DNA from: Burkholderiaceae bacterium
Lineage (GTDB): Bacteria; Pseudomonadota; Gammaproteobacteria; Burkholderiales; Burkholderiaceae
DNA length: 16,181 bases
Direction: 5' to 3'
Assembly: GCA_947380285.1 (NCBI GenBank)
Contig: CANCQD010000050.1
Coordinates: 1 to 16,181 of the forward strand
Each line of letters begins with the position of its first letter. Position 1 is the first letter of the stretch. Of this stretch, positions 6,727-14,258 are shown piece by piece. The position numbers and the translations under genes are program-made. The notes beneath the pieces were generated by a model that did no database searches, was not told the origin of the DNA, and worked only from the letters and a program-made list of their open reading frames with translations.

Positions 6727-7683
6727 TTAAAGAAATACTTCTGGATTGACGATATTTTCAATACGCACACCATTAAGAATGGCAAGAATTGTCTTTACAG
6801 ATCCCTCACTCATGCCATGCATACTGCTAGCGGTAATAGAAGCTATATGAGGGGTAAGCAATAAATTTGGGCAATCAAAGACCGCCTCTTCTCCAGATAG
6901 AGGTTGCTGATCATGTACATCCATAGCTGCACCAGCAATGCCCCCTGCTTTTAGTGAACTGATGATCGCTTGCGCATCGACCACTGGTCCGCGAGCAATA
7001 TTAATAAGGATTGCATTTTCTCTCATCATTGAAACTGAAGCTTGGTCGACCAGCCCTCGTGTTTGCTCGTTCAAAGGGCAGCAGACTACTATCACATCAG
7101 ATTGAGAAAATAACTCTGTTTTTGTAACGGAGTGCACCCCACTTGGCAAGACCTCAGGACGCCTCGTAAGAGCAATCGTCTTCATTTGTAAGCTAGTTGC
7201 CACCTTTGCTAATTTGCTGCCTATGGCCCCAAAACCAATAATGCCTAACGTAGTAGTCGCTATCTCAGTTGAGGGGTCTGCCAGTGGGCGAGCTTTTGCC
7301 CATCCCTGACTGCGTAACTGTGAATCGATCAAATCTAAGCGACGACGAAAATACAAAATGACAGCCAAGCAATATTCAACTACAGCATTAGTGTTTGAGC
7401 CTGGCAGGTTAGCCACTGGAATTTTCCTTCCAGTGGCCGCATCTACAGGAATAAAATCTAAACCTACGCCATGACGCACTACTGCTTTTAATTCCCTGGC
7501 CCCATCAAAAATATCTTGAGGCAACTGGCAGCGAACAATTAAGCCGTCACAGTCAGCAATAAGCGCCTTAAGAGTCTCGGGTTTTGTGTCAGGCGCCACC
7601 ACCACATCACATTCATTTGCTAACGCTTGATGGCACTCCGGATGGATTGGGTTAGTTAATAGAACTTTGAATCTTCTACTCAA
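6727..7683 (-). CDS. D-2-hydroxyacid dehydrogenase, NAD(P)-dependent
   Basis: A 318-residue member of the D-isomer-specific 2-hydroxyacid dehydrogenase family, which interconverts 2-keto acids and D-2-hydroxy acids in the cytoplasm. The Rossmann motif GFGAIG is at 150-155. The second beta strand ends in LTRR (172-175) without the acidic residue typical of NAD specificity, which suggests NADP(H). Catalytic R231 (INIARGP) and H279 (LTPHIAS) are present, but the position of the usual Glu in the D-x-x-E-x-E-P motif is Gln: DVHDQQPL has Q260. The start is a TTG at 7683, inside the end of the preceding FAH gene (8-bp overlap), with AAGGAG nine bases upstream; there is no other start codon before residue 167, so TTG is required. 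Translational coupling with the FAH gene is likely. Confidence 0.9.
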   Translation of the reverse strand: MSRRFKVLLTNPIHPECHQALANECDVVVAPDTKPETLKALIADCDGLIVRCQLPQDIFDGARELKAVVRHGVGLDFIPVDAATGRKIPVANLPGSNTNAVVEYCLAVILYFRRRLDLIDSQLRSQGWAKARPLADPSTEIATTTLGIIGFGAIGSKLAKVATSLQMKTIALTRRPEVLPSGVHSVTKTELFSQSDVIVVCCPLNEQTRGLVDQASVSMMRENAILINIARGPVVDAQAIISSLKAGGIAGAAMDVHDQQPLSGEEAVFDCPNLLLTPHIASITASSMHGMSEGSVKTILAILNGVRIENIVNPEVFL

Positions 7684-8587
7684 GAAATGGCACTCCTTCT
7701 TTAATGGGATTAGTTAGCACTCCCAACCCCTCAAGCTCCACACGTACAGTTTGCCCTGGCTTGAGCCATGCAGTTGGCTTATGTACCATCGCAAGCCCAG
7801 CAGGCGTCCCTGTTGCAATAATATCGCCAGGCTCCAGCGGCATCTTCTTAGAAATATAGGAAATTAATTCCGCAATTTTGAAAAGCATTGTGCCAGTTGT
7901 ACCGTCCTGCAAGACCCTTCCGTCTACATCCAACTTAATTTGAATGGTGTAAGGATTTTCTACTTCATCTGCAGTAACTAAAAAGGGCCCGAGAGGGGCG
8001 GAAGCTGGCATATTCTTGCCCCGAACAAAGTTTCCGTTATCTTGCTTAATCATGCCGCTACCACTGATGTCGTTATGCGCCATATAACCCGCAACATAAT
8101 TCATAGCATTATTAGGCTCTATAAATAATGCACGTTTACCCATAACTACTGCTAACTCAGCCTCATAACCTACATTGCCCACATCTGGAGGGATGAGGAT
8201 TGGATCATTTGGCCCAATGACGGTATTTCCTGATCGAACAAAGATAACAGGCTCATTAGGGTAAGGCATTGAACGCTCATCGAGTGCATCCGTGAAGTTA
8301 TACGCAGCACCGATAACCCTCCCTGGAATGGGTATTGGGGCACACAATTGCAAGCCATCCAACGCCCTCAGAGCCTCAGGATGAAATTGGTTCTGTGCTA
8401 AATATATGGAAATCCTTTTCTGCCAAACTTCTAAACCATCTTGAACAAAGTTTAGAACACTTGATGAGGCCGTTCCTAAAATAACCTGACAACTACTATG
8501 GGATAAATCTAGAACCCACTTTCCATCCTGCAGCAAAACCCCTGCACTAGTCTTCCCTTGAGAATCTTTAAAAGTCAAAAATCGCAT
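7676..8587 (-). CDS. Fumarylacetoacetate hydrolase (FAH) family protein
   Basis: A 303-residue FAH-superfamily enzyme. An N-terminal domain (about 1-80) precedes the catalytic domain, which begins at PGRVIGAAYNF (88-98). Metal-binding residues are E142 and E144 in YEAELAVVMG and D173 in AHNDISGSG. K191 (RGKNMP) and the closing TGTPAGLA (259-266) are also as expected. Members cleave C-C bonds in 1,3-diketo acids or decarboxylate or hydrate 2-keto acids; in sugar-acid pathways they hydrolyse 2,4-diketo-3-deoxy acids or act on 2-keto-3-deoxy acids. Here it lies between a cycloisomerase-like enzyme (12 bp upstream) and a hydroxyacid dehydrogenase (overlapping), so a 2-keto-acid intermediate is the reasonable inference. 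The exact reaction cannot be chosen from sequence. Confidence 0.9.
   Translation of the reverse strand: MRFLTFKDSQGKTSAGVLLQDGKWVLDLSHSSCQVILGTASSSVLNFVQDGLEVWQKRISIYLAQNQFHPEALRALDGLQLCAPIPIPGRVIGAAYNFTDALDERSMPYPNEPVIFVRSGNTVIGPNDPILIPPDVGNVGYEAELAVVMGKRALFIEPNNAMNYVAGYMAHNDISGSGMIKQDNGNFVRGKNMPASAPLGPFLVTADEVENPYTIQIKLDVDGRVLQDGTTGTMLFKIAELISYISKKMPLEPGDIIATGTPAGLAMVHKPTAWLKPGQTVRVELEGLGVLTNPIKEGVPFLE
7693..7698 (-). promoter_or_regulatory. Shine-Dalgarno that fixes the TTG start of the dehydrogenase
   Basis: AAGGAG on the minus strand, nine bases before TTG at 7683, located within the last codons of the FAH gene. The context TTGAGTAG joins the start of one gene with the stop of the other. 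Confidence 0.75.
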
Positions 8588-8599
8588 AAATATGGATCG

Positions 8600-9742
8600 T
8601 TATGAAACGCGATATTTATCTAGAATCTGGCGATTAATTTCAATTCCTAATCCGGGTCCTGTTGGAATTTTTACTTTTCCTCTCTCTTGGACAATGGGCT
8701 CAACAGATAAGAGATCTCTAAATGGATTCTCACACTGCTCAAGTTCCAAGAGCGGGGGATTCCCTCTAAAACTTGGCGGCTGATCAGGCAGCGCTGCTAA
8801 AAATTGTAATGTTGCTGCTAGGCCAATTGCCGATCCCCATGCGTGAGGTACACATTCAACGCCATGTGCGCTAGCCAGGGTAGCTATCTTTCTGCACTCA
8901 CTAATACCTCCGGCGGCACAAACATCTGGCTGAATAATATCCATAGCCTTACGTACTACAAGATCGCGAAACCCCCAACGTGTGAACTCATTTTCTCCGC
9001 CAGCTACAGCCATATCGAGTGCGCGTGTCACCTCAACATAACCATCGATATCCTCAGGAGAAATGGGCTCTTCAAACCAATCAATATTGAGCCGCTCTAA
9101 TTCACGCCCAATCCTAATTGCCTGGGGAACAGTGAAGCAATGGTTTGCATCGACCATCAAACGGACATCATCCCCAATCGCTTTTCGTACTGCCTCAACA
9201 CGTTTAACATCAAGCTTAGGATCTCCCAGCCCAATCTTCATCTTGATCGCTATGAATCCATCACTCTTAAATTCAAGGGCTTCTTCTACCGCCTCCTCAA
9301 TTAAACGGTCCATATCAATAAAATACAAACCAGTAGCATAAGCAGAAACTTCGCTACGATATGATCCACCAATTAACTTATGGATTGGTTTACCACAGCA
9401 TTTACCGATGATGTCCCACAGAGCAATATCAATGCCACTAATTGCAGAAATAGCCATACCGCTTGTACCGTAATCCTTAATTCGGTTGTATAGCTCCTCC
9501 CATATAACTTCCACATCAAATGGATCCATCCCAATAATACGTGGTGCAAACTGAGTATCGATGAAGCTTTTAGCTACGGCTGACGGACCATAGCACTCTC
9601 CCCAACCCACTATGCCATCATCCGTTTCAATCTCAACAATGCAAGAACCACGCGTTTTGTAAATCCAACCCCTGGATGAGGTGAAGGGCTTTGCGACTGG
9701 TGCTGAAACTACGTGACAAATAATCTTTTTAATCTTAGACAT
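8600..9742 (-). CDS. Enolase-superfamily enzyme resembling D-galactarolactone cycloisomerase
   Basis: A 380-residue enolase-superfamily protein with the K-x-K motif K167-M-K169 (AIKMKIG), metal ligands D198 (LMVDANH), E224 (WFEEPISPE) and E250 (AGGENEF), D273 (IIQPDVCAAGG) and H300 (CVPHAWGS). The capping-domain WGECYGP, the PHAWGSAIG loop and the C-terminal NPFRD...IPTGPGLGIEINR blocks resemble, as recalled, Agrobacterium Gci, which converts galactaro-1,4-lactone to 3-deoxy-2-keto-hexarate. A related dehydratase of sugar or hydroxy acids is equally possible. It follows the Bug receptor by 25 bp and precedes the FAH gene by 12 bp, so substrate uptake, ring opening and downstream keto-acid processing may be linked. 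The start at 9742 has AAAGAGA upstream. Superfamily certain, substrate inferred. Confidence 0.87.
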   Translation of the reverse strand: MSKIKKIICHVVSAPVAKPFTSSRGWIYKTRGSCIVEIETDDGIVGWGECYGPSAVAKSFIDTQFAPRIIGMDPFDVEVIWEELYNRIKDYGTSGMAISAISGIDIALWDIIGKCCGKPIHKLIGGSYRSEVSAYATGLYFIDMDRLIEEAVEEALEFKSDGFIAIKMKIGLGDPKLDVKRVEAVRKAIGDDVRLMVDANHCFTVPQAIRIGRELERLNIDWFEEPISPEDIDGYVEVTRALDMAVAGGENEFTRWGFRDLVVRKAMDIIQPDVCAAGGISECRKIATLASAHGVECVPHAWGSAIGLAATLQFLAALPDQPPSFRGNPPLLELEQCENPFRDLLSVEPIVQERGKVKIPTGPGLGIEINRQILDKYRVS

Positions 9743-9767
9743 GAATCTCTTTCATTAACTTTTTCGC

Positions 9768-10751
9768 CTATTTGGTCTCGGGAACGAATATCTTTTTTCC
9801 AACGACTGATAGGGTTTTAGTAACAGCATTGATTTCATTTCCCAATGCCTTGCCAGTTGAATCATCGACTTTCGATCCACCATCCTCTGATGCCTGCTTA
9901 AAACGAGGATCCTGAATAGCCTTACTAAAAATCGCAATCAACCTCTCCTGAATGGCCGGCGGAGTTTTGGCGGGTGCGACAAGATACGCCATTTGTAGCA
10001 ATGGTCCATAAGGAAATACGTCATACCCTTTTTCCTTAAAGGTGGGTACGTTTGGCAAGGTCTTAATTCGCTCATTCGCAAATACGCCAATCGGCCTTAC
10101 TAGTCCAGCATCAATTTGAGCCTTGCTTTCAGATGGCTTTAACACGGCAGCATCCAGTTGTTTACCAGCCAAGTCAACAACCACCTTCGATCCGCCTGTG
10201 TACGGAACAGTAATAATGTCAGTATTAACAACCCTGCCAGACATCACTGCAAAAATATGATTTAAATTATTGCTACCAGGGGTTCCAATAGATATTTTTC
10301 CTGGGTTCTTCTTTACTGTATCTAAAAAAGCTTCTAAATTAGCTGGGCCATCTGCGGGAACAAGTAATAGCAACTGATCTGTTGTCACACGTGCAATAGG
10401 TGCAAATTGATCATTTCTCAATGGCGTTAAATTCTGAGCGATCATTGATAAAGTTGAGCTTGTACCCATTCCAATGGTGTATCCATCTGGCTCAGCCGTG
10501 GCAGCCTTTGTCATCCCAATTGCACCAGTTGCCCCAGGAACGTTGTCCACGAGCACGTTTATTCCCTGCTCAGACAAGATCCGCGAAATCAGTCTGGCAG
10601 AAATATCATTCGAGCCGCCAACGTTCCATGGAACTATCAAACGAATTTCTTTCGTCGGGAAGTCTGCGGCATAACCTGTACTCAATAGAGTGCTGCCAAT
10701 GAGTAAAGCTAGCACCAGCTTGACTGCCTTTTTGTATTGAACTAATTGCAT
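9768..10751 (-). CDS. Bug-family (TctC) periplasmic solute receptor
   Basis: A 327-residue tripartite tricarboxylate transporter receptor. Residues 1-29 form a signal peptide (basic N-terminus, hydrophobic core, GYAA before DFPTK). Bug features: RLIVPWNVGGSND (37-49), the VDNVPGATGAIG and EPDGYTIGMG blocks near residues 70-95, VPYTGGSKVVVDLAGKQLDAA in the middle. Such receptors bind carboxylates, aromatic acids or amides and deliver them to TctA/TctB permeases; none are encoded in this window, as is common for orphan Bug genes in Burkholderiales. Strong Shine-Dalgarno AGGAGGAG just before the ATG. It heads the four-enzyme operon, directly downstream of the GntR gene, and is likely the substrate-capture step. 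Ligand unknown. Confidence 0.92.
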   Translation of the reverse strand: MQLVQYKKAVKLVLALLIGSTLLSTGYAADFPTKEIRLIVPWNVGGSNDISARLISRILSEQGINVLVDNVPGATGAIGMTKAATAEPDGYTIGMGTSSTLSMIAQNLTPLRNDQFAPIARVTTDQLLLLVPADGPANLEAFLDTVKKNPGKISIGTPGSNNLNHIFAVMSGRVVNTDIITVPYTGGSKVVVDLAGKQLDAAVLKPSESKAQIDAGLVRPIGVFANERIKTLPNVPTFKEKGYDVFPYGPLLQMAYLVAPAKTPPAIQERLIAIFSKAIQDPRFKQASEDGGSKVDDSTGKALGNEINAVTKTLSVVGKKIFVPETK

Positions 10752-10753
10752 GT

Positions 10754-10761
10754 CTCCTCCT
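10754..10761 (-). promoter_or_regulatory. Strong ribosome-binding site of the Bug receptor gene
   Basis: AGGAGGAG on the minus strand, two bases before the ATG at 10751 (the AGGAGG core is five bases away). It is the strongest Shine-Dalgarno in the window, consistent with high receptor output. Confidence 0.7.
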
Positions 10762-10780
10762 ATTGCACTATTTCTATGAA

Positions 10781-10808
10781 TGTTATAACAAACAACATTA
10801 TCATAACA
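10781..10808 (-). promoter_or_regulatory. Putative promoter and palindromic operator of the Bug/enolase operon
   Basis: On the minus strand TTGTTA and TATAAC are 16 bp apart, a moderate promoter fit. The -10 lies in TGTTATAACA (10781-10790), a perfect 10-bp palindrome, so a repressor bound there would block transcription. The sequence ATAACA recurs at 10803-10808. The neighbouring GntR/FCD protein is the obvious candidate. Confidence 0.4.
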
Positions 10809-10813
10809 AAAGA

Positions 10814-10831
10814 TTTAGTAGTCTGACTAAA
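10814..10831. promoter_or_regulatory. Inverted repeat upstream of the Bug/enolase operon
   Basis: TTTAGT-6 nt-ACTAAA, a perfect 6-bp inverted repeat. Read on the minus strand the arms are TTTAGTC and ACTAAA, very like CTTAGTC and ACTAAG at 5151-5167, though the centre is one base longer here. It may be a second operator. Confidence 0.35.
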
Positions 10832-10861
10832 TAACTTTAAAATATTCGAAACCGAAGAATC

Positions 10862-11545
10862 TTAAATTTGATTTAGAAGACTGCAAATATCTGATCGAGC
10901 ACTATCAATATCCGCCCTAATTGCTTCGGCAGCGCCGACAGGATTGCCTTGCTTGAGTGCAATCAAGGTGGCAACATGATATTTATGACGCTTCATTCCT
11001 GGAACGTACTCGGGAAGGGCTAAGGTAAGAGTTGGGCCGCAGCGTAACCAGGCGCTTTCAATCGTTTGCAAAATAATTGGTAGCTTGGATAGTCGATATA
11101 TACCAAAGTGAAATTGATAATGCGCCTCAAGATAGTCATCAACTTGACCATCAGCAACAAACTGCTTCATATTCGCTAGAGAGTTAGCAACAACCAATAA
11201 GTCTTTTTTTGAGGCTAGTTTTGCAGCAGTTGCAGCGGCAATGGGCTCAAGAGTACCCCTAATAATCATCAACTGATCAAATTGCTTGGCACTCAAAAGA
11301 GGAACAATCGCGCCGCCGCCCTGCCCCACACCACCACGATCCAAAACATTTTCTGCAATTAAGCGATTGACCGCATCCCTGACTGGAGTAAGACTAATCC
11401 CTAAATCATCAGCAACTTTTCGCAGAACAATCCTCTCGCCCGGTACAAAACGTCCAGCCAGCAACGCTGTCCTTAGGGAGTGATAAGCCCTGTCCCACAA
11501 AGTATTGCGGTCAATCGACTTGAGTTTTGAATGAATACTAGACAT
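10862..11545 (-). CDS. GntR-family transcriptional regulator with FCD domain
   Basis: A 227-residue regulator. The winged helix-turn-helix (about residues 15-80) includes the typical LLAGRFVPGERIVLRKVADDLGIS region and SLTPVRDAVNRL, with a glycine-rich loop (GGVGQGGGA) in the wing. The all-helical FCD domain follows (about 85-220) and would bind an acid effector, often with a metal. In the usual metal motif the Asp or Asn before FH is His (AHYQFHFGIY) and the last His is replaced by Asp (IRADI), so metal binding may differ. ATG at 11545 is chosen over an upstream in-frame GTG at 11602 because that GTG lies in the putative -35 and has no ribosome-binding site. It is transcribed in the same direction as the operon it precedes by 110 bp and probably controls it, perhaps also the other blocks. 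Confidence 0.9.
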   Translation of the reverse strand: MSSIHSKLKSIDRNTLWDRAYHSLRTALLAGRFVPGERIVLRKVADDLGISLTPVRDAVNRLIAENVLDRGGVGQGGGAIVPLLSAKQFDQLMIIRGTLEPIAAATAAKLASKKDLLVVANSLANMKQFVADGQVDDYLEAHYQFHFGIYRLSKLPIILQTIESAWLRCGPTLTLALPEYVPGMKRHKYHVATLIALKQGNPVGAAEAIRADIDSARSDICSLLNQI

Positions 11546-11576
11546 CGTTAATGATCTTTGCTTTATTTTTAACTGA

Positions 11577-11604
11577 ATAATAACTTTATAAAAATAAATC
11601 ACAA
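11577..11604 (-). promoter_or_regulatory. Putative promoter of the GntR gene
   Basis: Minus-strand TTGTGA (11599-11604) and TATTAT (11577-11582; 5 of 6 to consensus) with a 16-bp spacer predict a start about 25 nt before the ATG at 11545. A second, weaker possibility is TTGCCA-17 bp-TTTATA further upstream. The presence of a promoter suggests the regulator can be expressed independently of the CoA block. Confidence 0.4.
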
Positions 11605-11761
11605 CCGTTACCTCAACTAACTCCTATAAAGATCAAACCAACCCTTTTGGCAAGGCTTTTCTAGGTGAAGTTCTTAGGGCTTTAGGCGCATAACCTATTA
11701 GTAAACTGTGTAATGGAGCAAAACAGCGCCATAGGTACTACTTCCGATTGTTTTTCTTGAA

Positions 11762-12538
11762 TTACTTACCGTTAAAAATTGGACGTCTCTTCTCAAAATG
11801 TGCCAACAATCCCTCGCTGTAATCCTCTGTAGACTCTAAAGGACGTCGCATAACTTGGTCTACTTTTACCGCCTCCTCAAAAGGAAGGTCTGCACCATCA
11901 TTGATAGATTTTTTTATCGCCGCTAAACCCAGGGGGCTAGTCGTCTCAATTCCACTGACCAATTCATTTACTTTCATCATTAGCTCATCTTTAGCAATAA
12001 CTGCGTTAATGATGCCTAAGTCAAATGCCTCTTGAGCGTCAATTCTCTTGGCCGTAAAAAATAATTCTTTTGCTTTTGCTTGTCCAATAATCCTAGGTAA
12101 CATGACAGCCCCCCCGCCCCCTGGATAGGCGCCCAAAGTCATCTCTGGCCAGCCAAACTTAGATTCAGGGGTCGCTATACGTAAGTCACAATAAAGAGCT
12201 AATTCAAAACCACCACCTAAGCACCATCCATCTACAGCGGCAATAATAGGCAAAGGTGAGTTTCTTATAGCCTCATTCAAATGAAACAATGCTCGACTTT
12301 GTTCCCATTTTTCGTCAGCACTCAGATTGCGGCGCTCTTTCAAATCGGTGCCTGCACAAAATGCCTTTCCACCTGCTCCGCAAATAATAATTGCACGAAT
12401 ATTCTTATTTTTTTCTGCATTCGATACAGCAATTAAGAGCGATTTAGCCAATGAACTCGACATAGCATTCATTGCCTCTGGCCGATTCATCTCTAAGACT
12501 AGTGCACTACCGACAGTGGATTCTAAAAGAACAGTCAT
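11762..12538 (-). CDS. Enoyl-CoA hydratase/isomerase (crotonase family)
   Basis: A 258-residue crotonase-fold protein. Both catalytic glutamates of true hydratases are present: E112 in GGGFELALYCD and E132 in GWPEMTLGAYPGGGG. The oxyanion-hole loops FCAGTDLKE (60-68) and CLGGGFE (106-112) are intact. It should add water to the double bond of an acyl-CoA, although crotonases also include isomerases and lyases. It is the last gene of the CoA block, 15 bp after the MaoC-like gene; the 159-bp gap before the next stretch of coding sequence on the GntR side contains that gene's promoter. Having two hydratases of different folds in one block suggests two hydration steps or opposite stereochemistry. 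Confidence 0.92.
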   Translation of the reverse strand: MTVLLESTVGSALVLEMNRPEAMNAMSSSLAKSLLIAVSNAEKNKNIRAIIICGAGGKAFCAGTDLKERRNLSADEKWEQSRALFHLNEAIRNSPLPIIAAVDGWCLGGGFELALYCDLRIATPESKFGWPEMTLGAYPGGGGAVMLPRIIGQAKAKELFFTAKRIDAQEAFDLGIINAVIAKDELMMKVNELVSGIETTSPLGLAAIKKSINDGADLPFEEAVKVDQVMRRPLESTEDYSEGLLAHFEKRRPIFNGK

Positions 12539-12553
12539 TTCAATACTTTCAAA

Positions 12554-12997
12554 TTATCCAATATGAACTCTTATATTGGTTGCAACTGCAACTAACTCAC
12601 CATGTTGATTATTACAGGTTACCTCTGAAATAATCTTTTTCTTTACCTTATCAATTGAGCTAACTTTATAAACGGTCGTAATCGTATCGCCAAAACGCAC
12701 CGGTTTTAAAAAACGAACGCGGTCATAGCCTTGGGAAACGGTCCGTCCAAGATACATGCGAGCTGAAGCTGCAGACATAAAACCCAGCATTAAAGTGCCG
12801 TGAGCAACGCGCTCACCATAAGCTCCTTTTGACATAAATTCAGCATCTACATGATTCGGAGAAAAATCACCCGTAATCCCTGCATACAAATAAACATCAG
12901 ACTCGGTAACTGTTTTGGTAAAAACAGAACTCATTCCAATCTCAGCCCGACAAAAAGGATCTTCATCTTCAGTAATGACTATTTTCTGCTCTGACAT
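12554..12997 (-). CDS. MaoC-like (R)-specific enoyl-CoA hydratase
   Basis: A 147-residue single hot-dog-fold domain. The hydratase-2 motif is clear: D44 and H49 in YAGITGDFSPNHVDAEF, followed by VAHGTLMLGFMSA (64-76). These Asp and His residues activate water in (R)-hydratases acting on enoyl-CoA. The ATG at 12997 has a good AAAGGAG ribosome-binding site three bases upstream. It sits between the CoA-transferase (30 bp upstream) and the crotonase, so its substrate is likely the CoA ester made by the transferase. Length fits a stand-alone MaoC domain. The acyl group is unknown; mesaconyl-, itaconyl- or crotonyl-like CoAs are candidates from related pathways. Confidence 0.9.
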   Translation of the reverse strand: MSEQKIVITEDEDPFCRAEIGMSSVFTKTVTESDVYLYAGITGDFSPNHVDAEFMSKGAYGERVAHGTLMLGFMSAASARMYLGRTVSQGYDRVRFLKPVRFGDTITTVYKVSSIDKVKKKIISEVTCNNQHGELVAVATNIRVHIG

Positions 12998-13027
12998 AAG
13001 CTCCTTTATTTAAAATATAAAATCAAT

Positions 13028-14227
13028 TTAACCCAAAATATTCTTTTCACGAAGCTTCTCGATTTCATCTTTCCCGTAATTTAACCAAGAAGTCAAAACT
13101 TGATTAGTATGCTCACCTAATAGAGGGGGTGCGATCCAGCCCTCAGAAGATTCAAAAGCAGAGTATTTGACAGCAGGTCCAATAGTTGGAATTTTTCCAT
13201 AAGTTGGATGTTCTAGATTGCCCAACATTTTTCTATGTATAACTTGTGGGTTTTCAAATACTTCCTGAATATTATTTACTGGTGCACAAGGGACTCCTCC
13301 TTGCTCCAATTTCAACAAAAGATCTTGAGTCTTGTATTGCTTGGCTAGCTTATCAAGAATCAGATATAAAGCTTCACGATTTTCAGTTCGTCCAGAGAGA
13401 GTTGAAAATCTTATGTCGGCGATTAAATCACTTCTACCGATTGCATGCATGAATTTTTCGAAGAGATTTTGAATCGCAGCGCCAATCACAAGCCACCCAT
13501 CCGCTGTCTCGAACGCCTTATAGGGAACGGCTTGCGGATGCTCGGATCCCCATTTGTTCGCAAGGTTGCCAAACATCAGGTAATCAAGACCTACATTTGC
13601 CAAGAAGGCAACCTCCCCTTCCAATAAGCTTGTTTCAACTTTCTGACCCTGACCAGTATTGCTCCGCTGGAATAGTGCAGCAAGGATGGCTGATTGAGTA
13701 TTCATACCAGCAATAATGTCAAAGGCTGATGTTCCAAGCTTCACTGGAGGGCCGCCTCGCTCACCAGTAATACTCATATATCCACCAACCGCCTGAATAG
13801 TGAGATCAAACGCACCTTTTTCACTTTCCGGGCCATCGGCACCATAACCAGAAAGAGAGGCATAAATCAGTCTAGGATTCTTCTTGCACAATGATTCGTA
13901 ATCCAAACCCAACTGCCGCATCACTTCTGGACGAAAATTCTCTACGATGATGTCGGCTTTATCGGCCAATTTTTGAGCAAGGACCTTGCCTTCAGCAGAG
14001 CGCATATCTAATACACAAGAATACTTATTCCTATTTGTAGCGTAAAAGGTAACCCCACTATCATGAAAAAATGGAGGTCCTTGGGTGCGAATCGGATCAC
14101 CTTCTTTGGGACTTTCAATTTTGATAACTTCTGCGCCAAGATCACCCAAAAGCATGGTGCAGTAAGGACCAGCCAGCATTCTCGTAAAATCGAGGACTTT
14201 AATTCCACTAAGTGGCTTATTGTTCAT
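13028..14227 (-). CDS. Class III CoA-transferase (CaiB/BaiF family)
   Basis: A 399-residue family III CoA-transferase, which moves CoA between acyl-CoA and a free acid through an aspartyl intermediate. N-terminal GIKVLDFTRMLAGPYCTMLLGDLGAEVIKIE region (8-38), NRNKYSCVLD (65-74) and VENFRPEVMRQLGLDY (95-110) are all standard. D170 (TSAFDIIAGMN) aligns with the catalytic Asp169 of formyl-CoA transferase. Length is normal. Downstream of the flavoprotein by 31 bp and upstream of the MaoC gene by 30 bp. It probably activates the imported acid, with succinyl-CoA or another acyl-CoA as donor (inference). The name of the acid is not evident; formyl/oxalate use is unlikely because there is no oxalyl-CoA decarboxylase here. 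Confidence 0.93.
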   Translation of the reverse strand: MNNKPLSGIKVLDFTRMLAGPYCTMLLGDLGAEVIKIESPKEGDPIRTQGPPFFHDSGVTFYATNRNKYSCVLDMRSAEGKVLAQKLADKADIIVENFRPEVMRQLGLDYESLCKKNPRLIYASLSGYGADGPESEKGAFDLTIQAVGGYMSITGERGGPPVKLGTSAFDIIAGMNTQSAILAALFQRSNTGQGQKVETSLLEGEVAFLANVGLDYLMFGNLANKWGSEHPQAVPYKAFETADGWLVIGAAIQNLFEKFMHAIGRSDLIADIRFSTLSGRTENREALYLILDKLAKQYKTQDLLLKLEQGGVPCAPVNNIQEVFENPQVIHRKMLGNLEHPTYGKIPTIGPAVKYSAFESSEGWIAPPLLGEHTNQVLTSWLNYGKDEIEKLREKNILG

Positions 14228-14258
14228 TATTCTAGTGTCGCCTAATATTTATATCAAA

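Noticed and set aside
8843..9341. Plus-strand ORFs of 85 and 92 codons
   Set aside because: They lie antisense within the clearly coding enolase-superfamily gene, have no family resemblance or ribosome-binding site, and are overlap artefacts.
10400..10702. Plus-strand 100-codon ORF
   Set aside because: It is antisense to the Bug receptor gene, whose family match is unambiguous; composition looks like an out-of-frame shadow.
11546..11602. N-terminal extension of the GntR protein from GTG at 11602
   Set aside because: The extension is Ile/Tyr/Lys-rich, lacks a ribosome-binding site and overlaps the best promoter candidate; family alignment starts nearer the ATG at 11545.
11713..11732. ATGGAGC/GCGCCAT stem-loop after the enoyl-CoA hydratase gene, considered as a terminator
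   Set aside because: It contains an internal mismatch and is not followed by a T-run on the minus strand.
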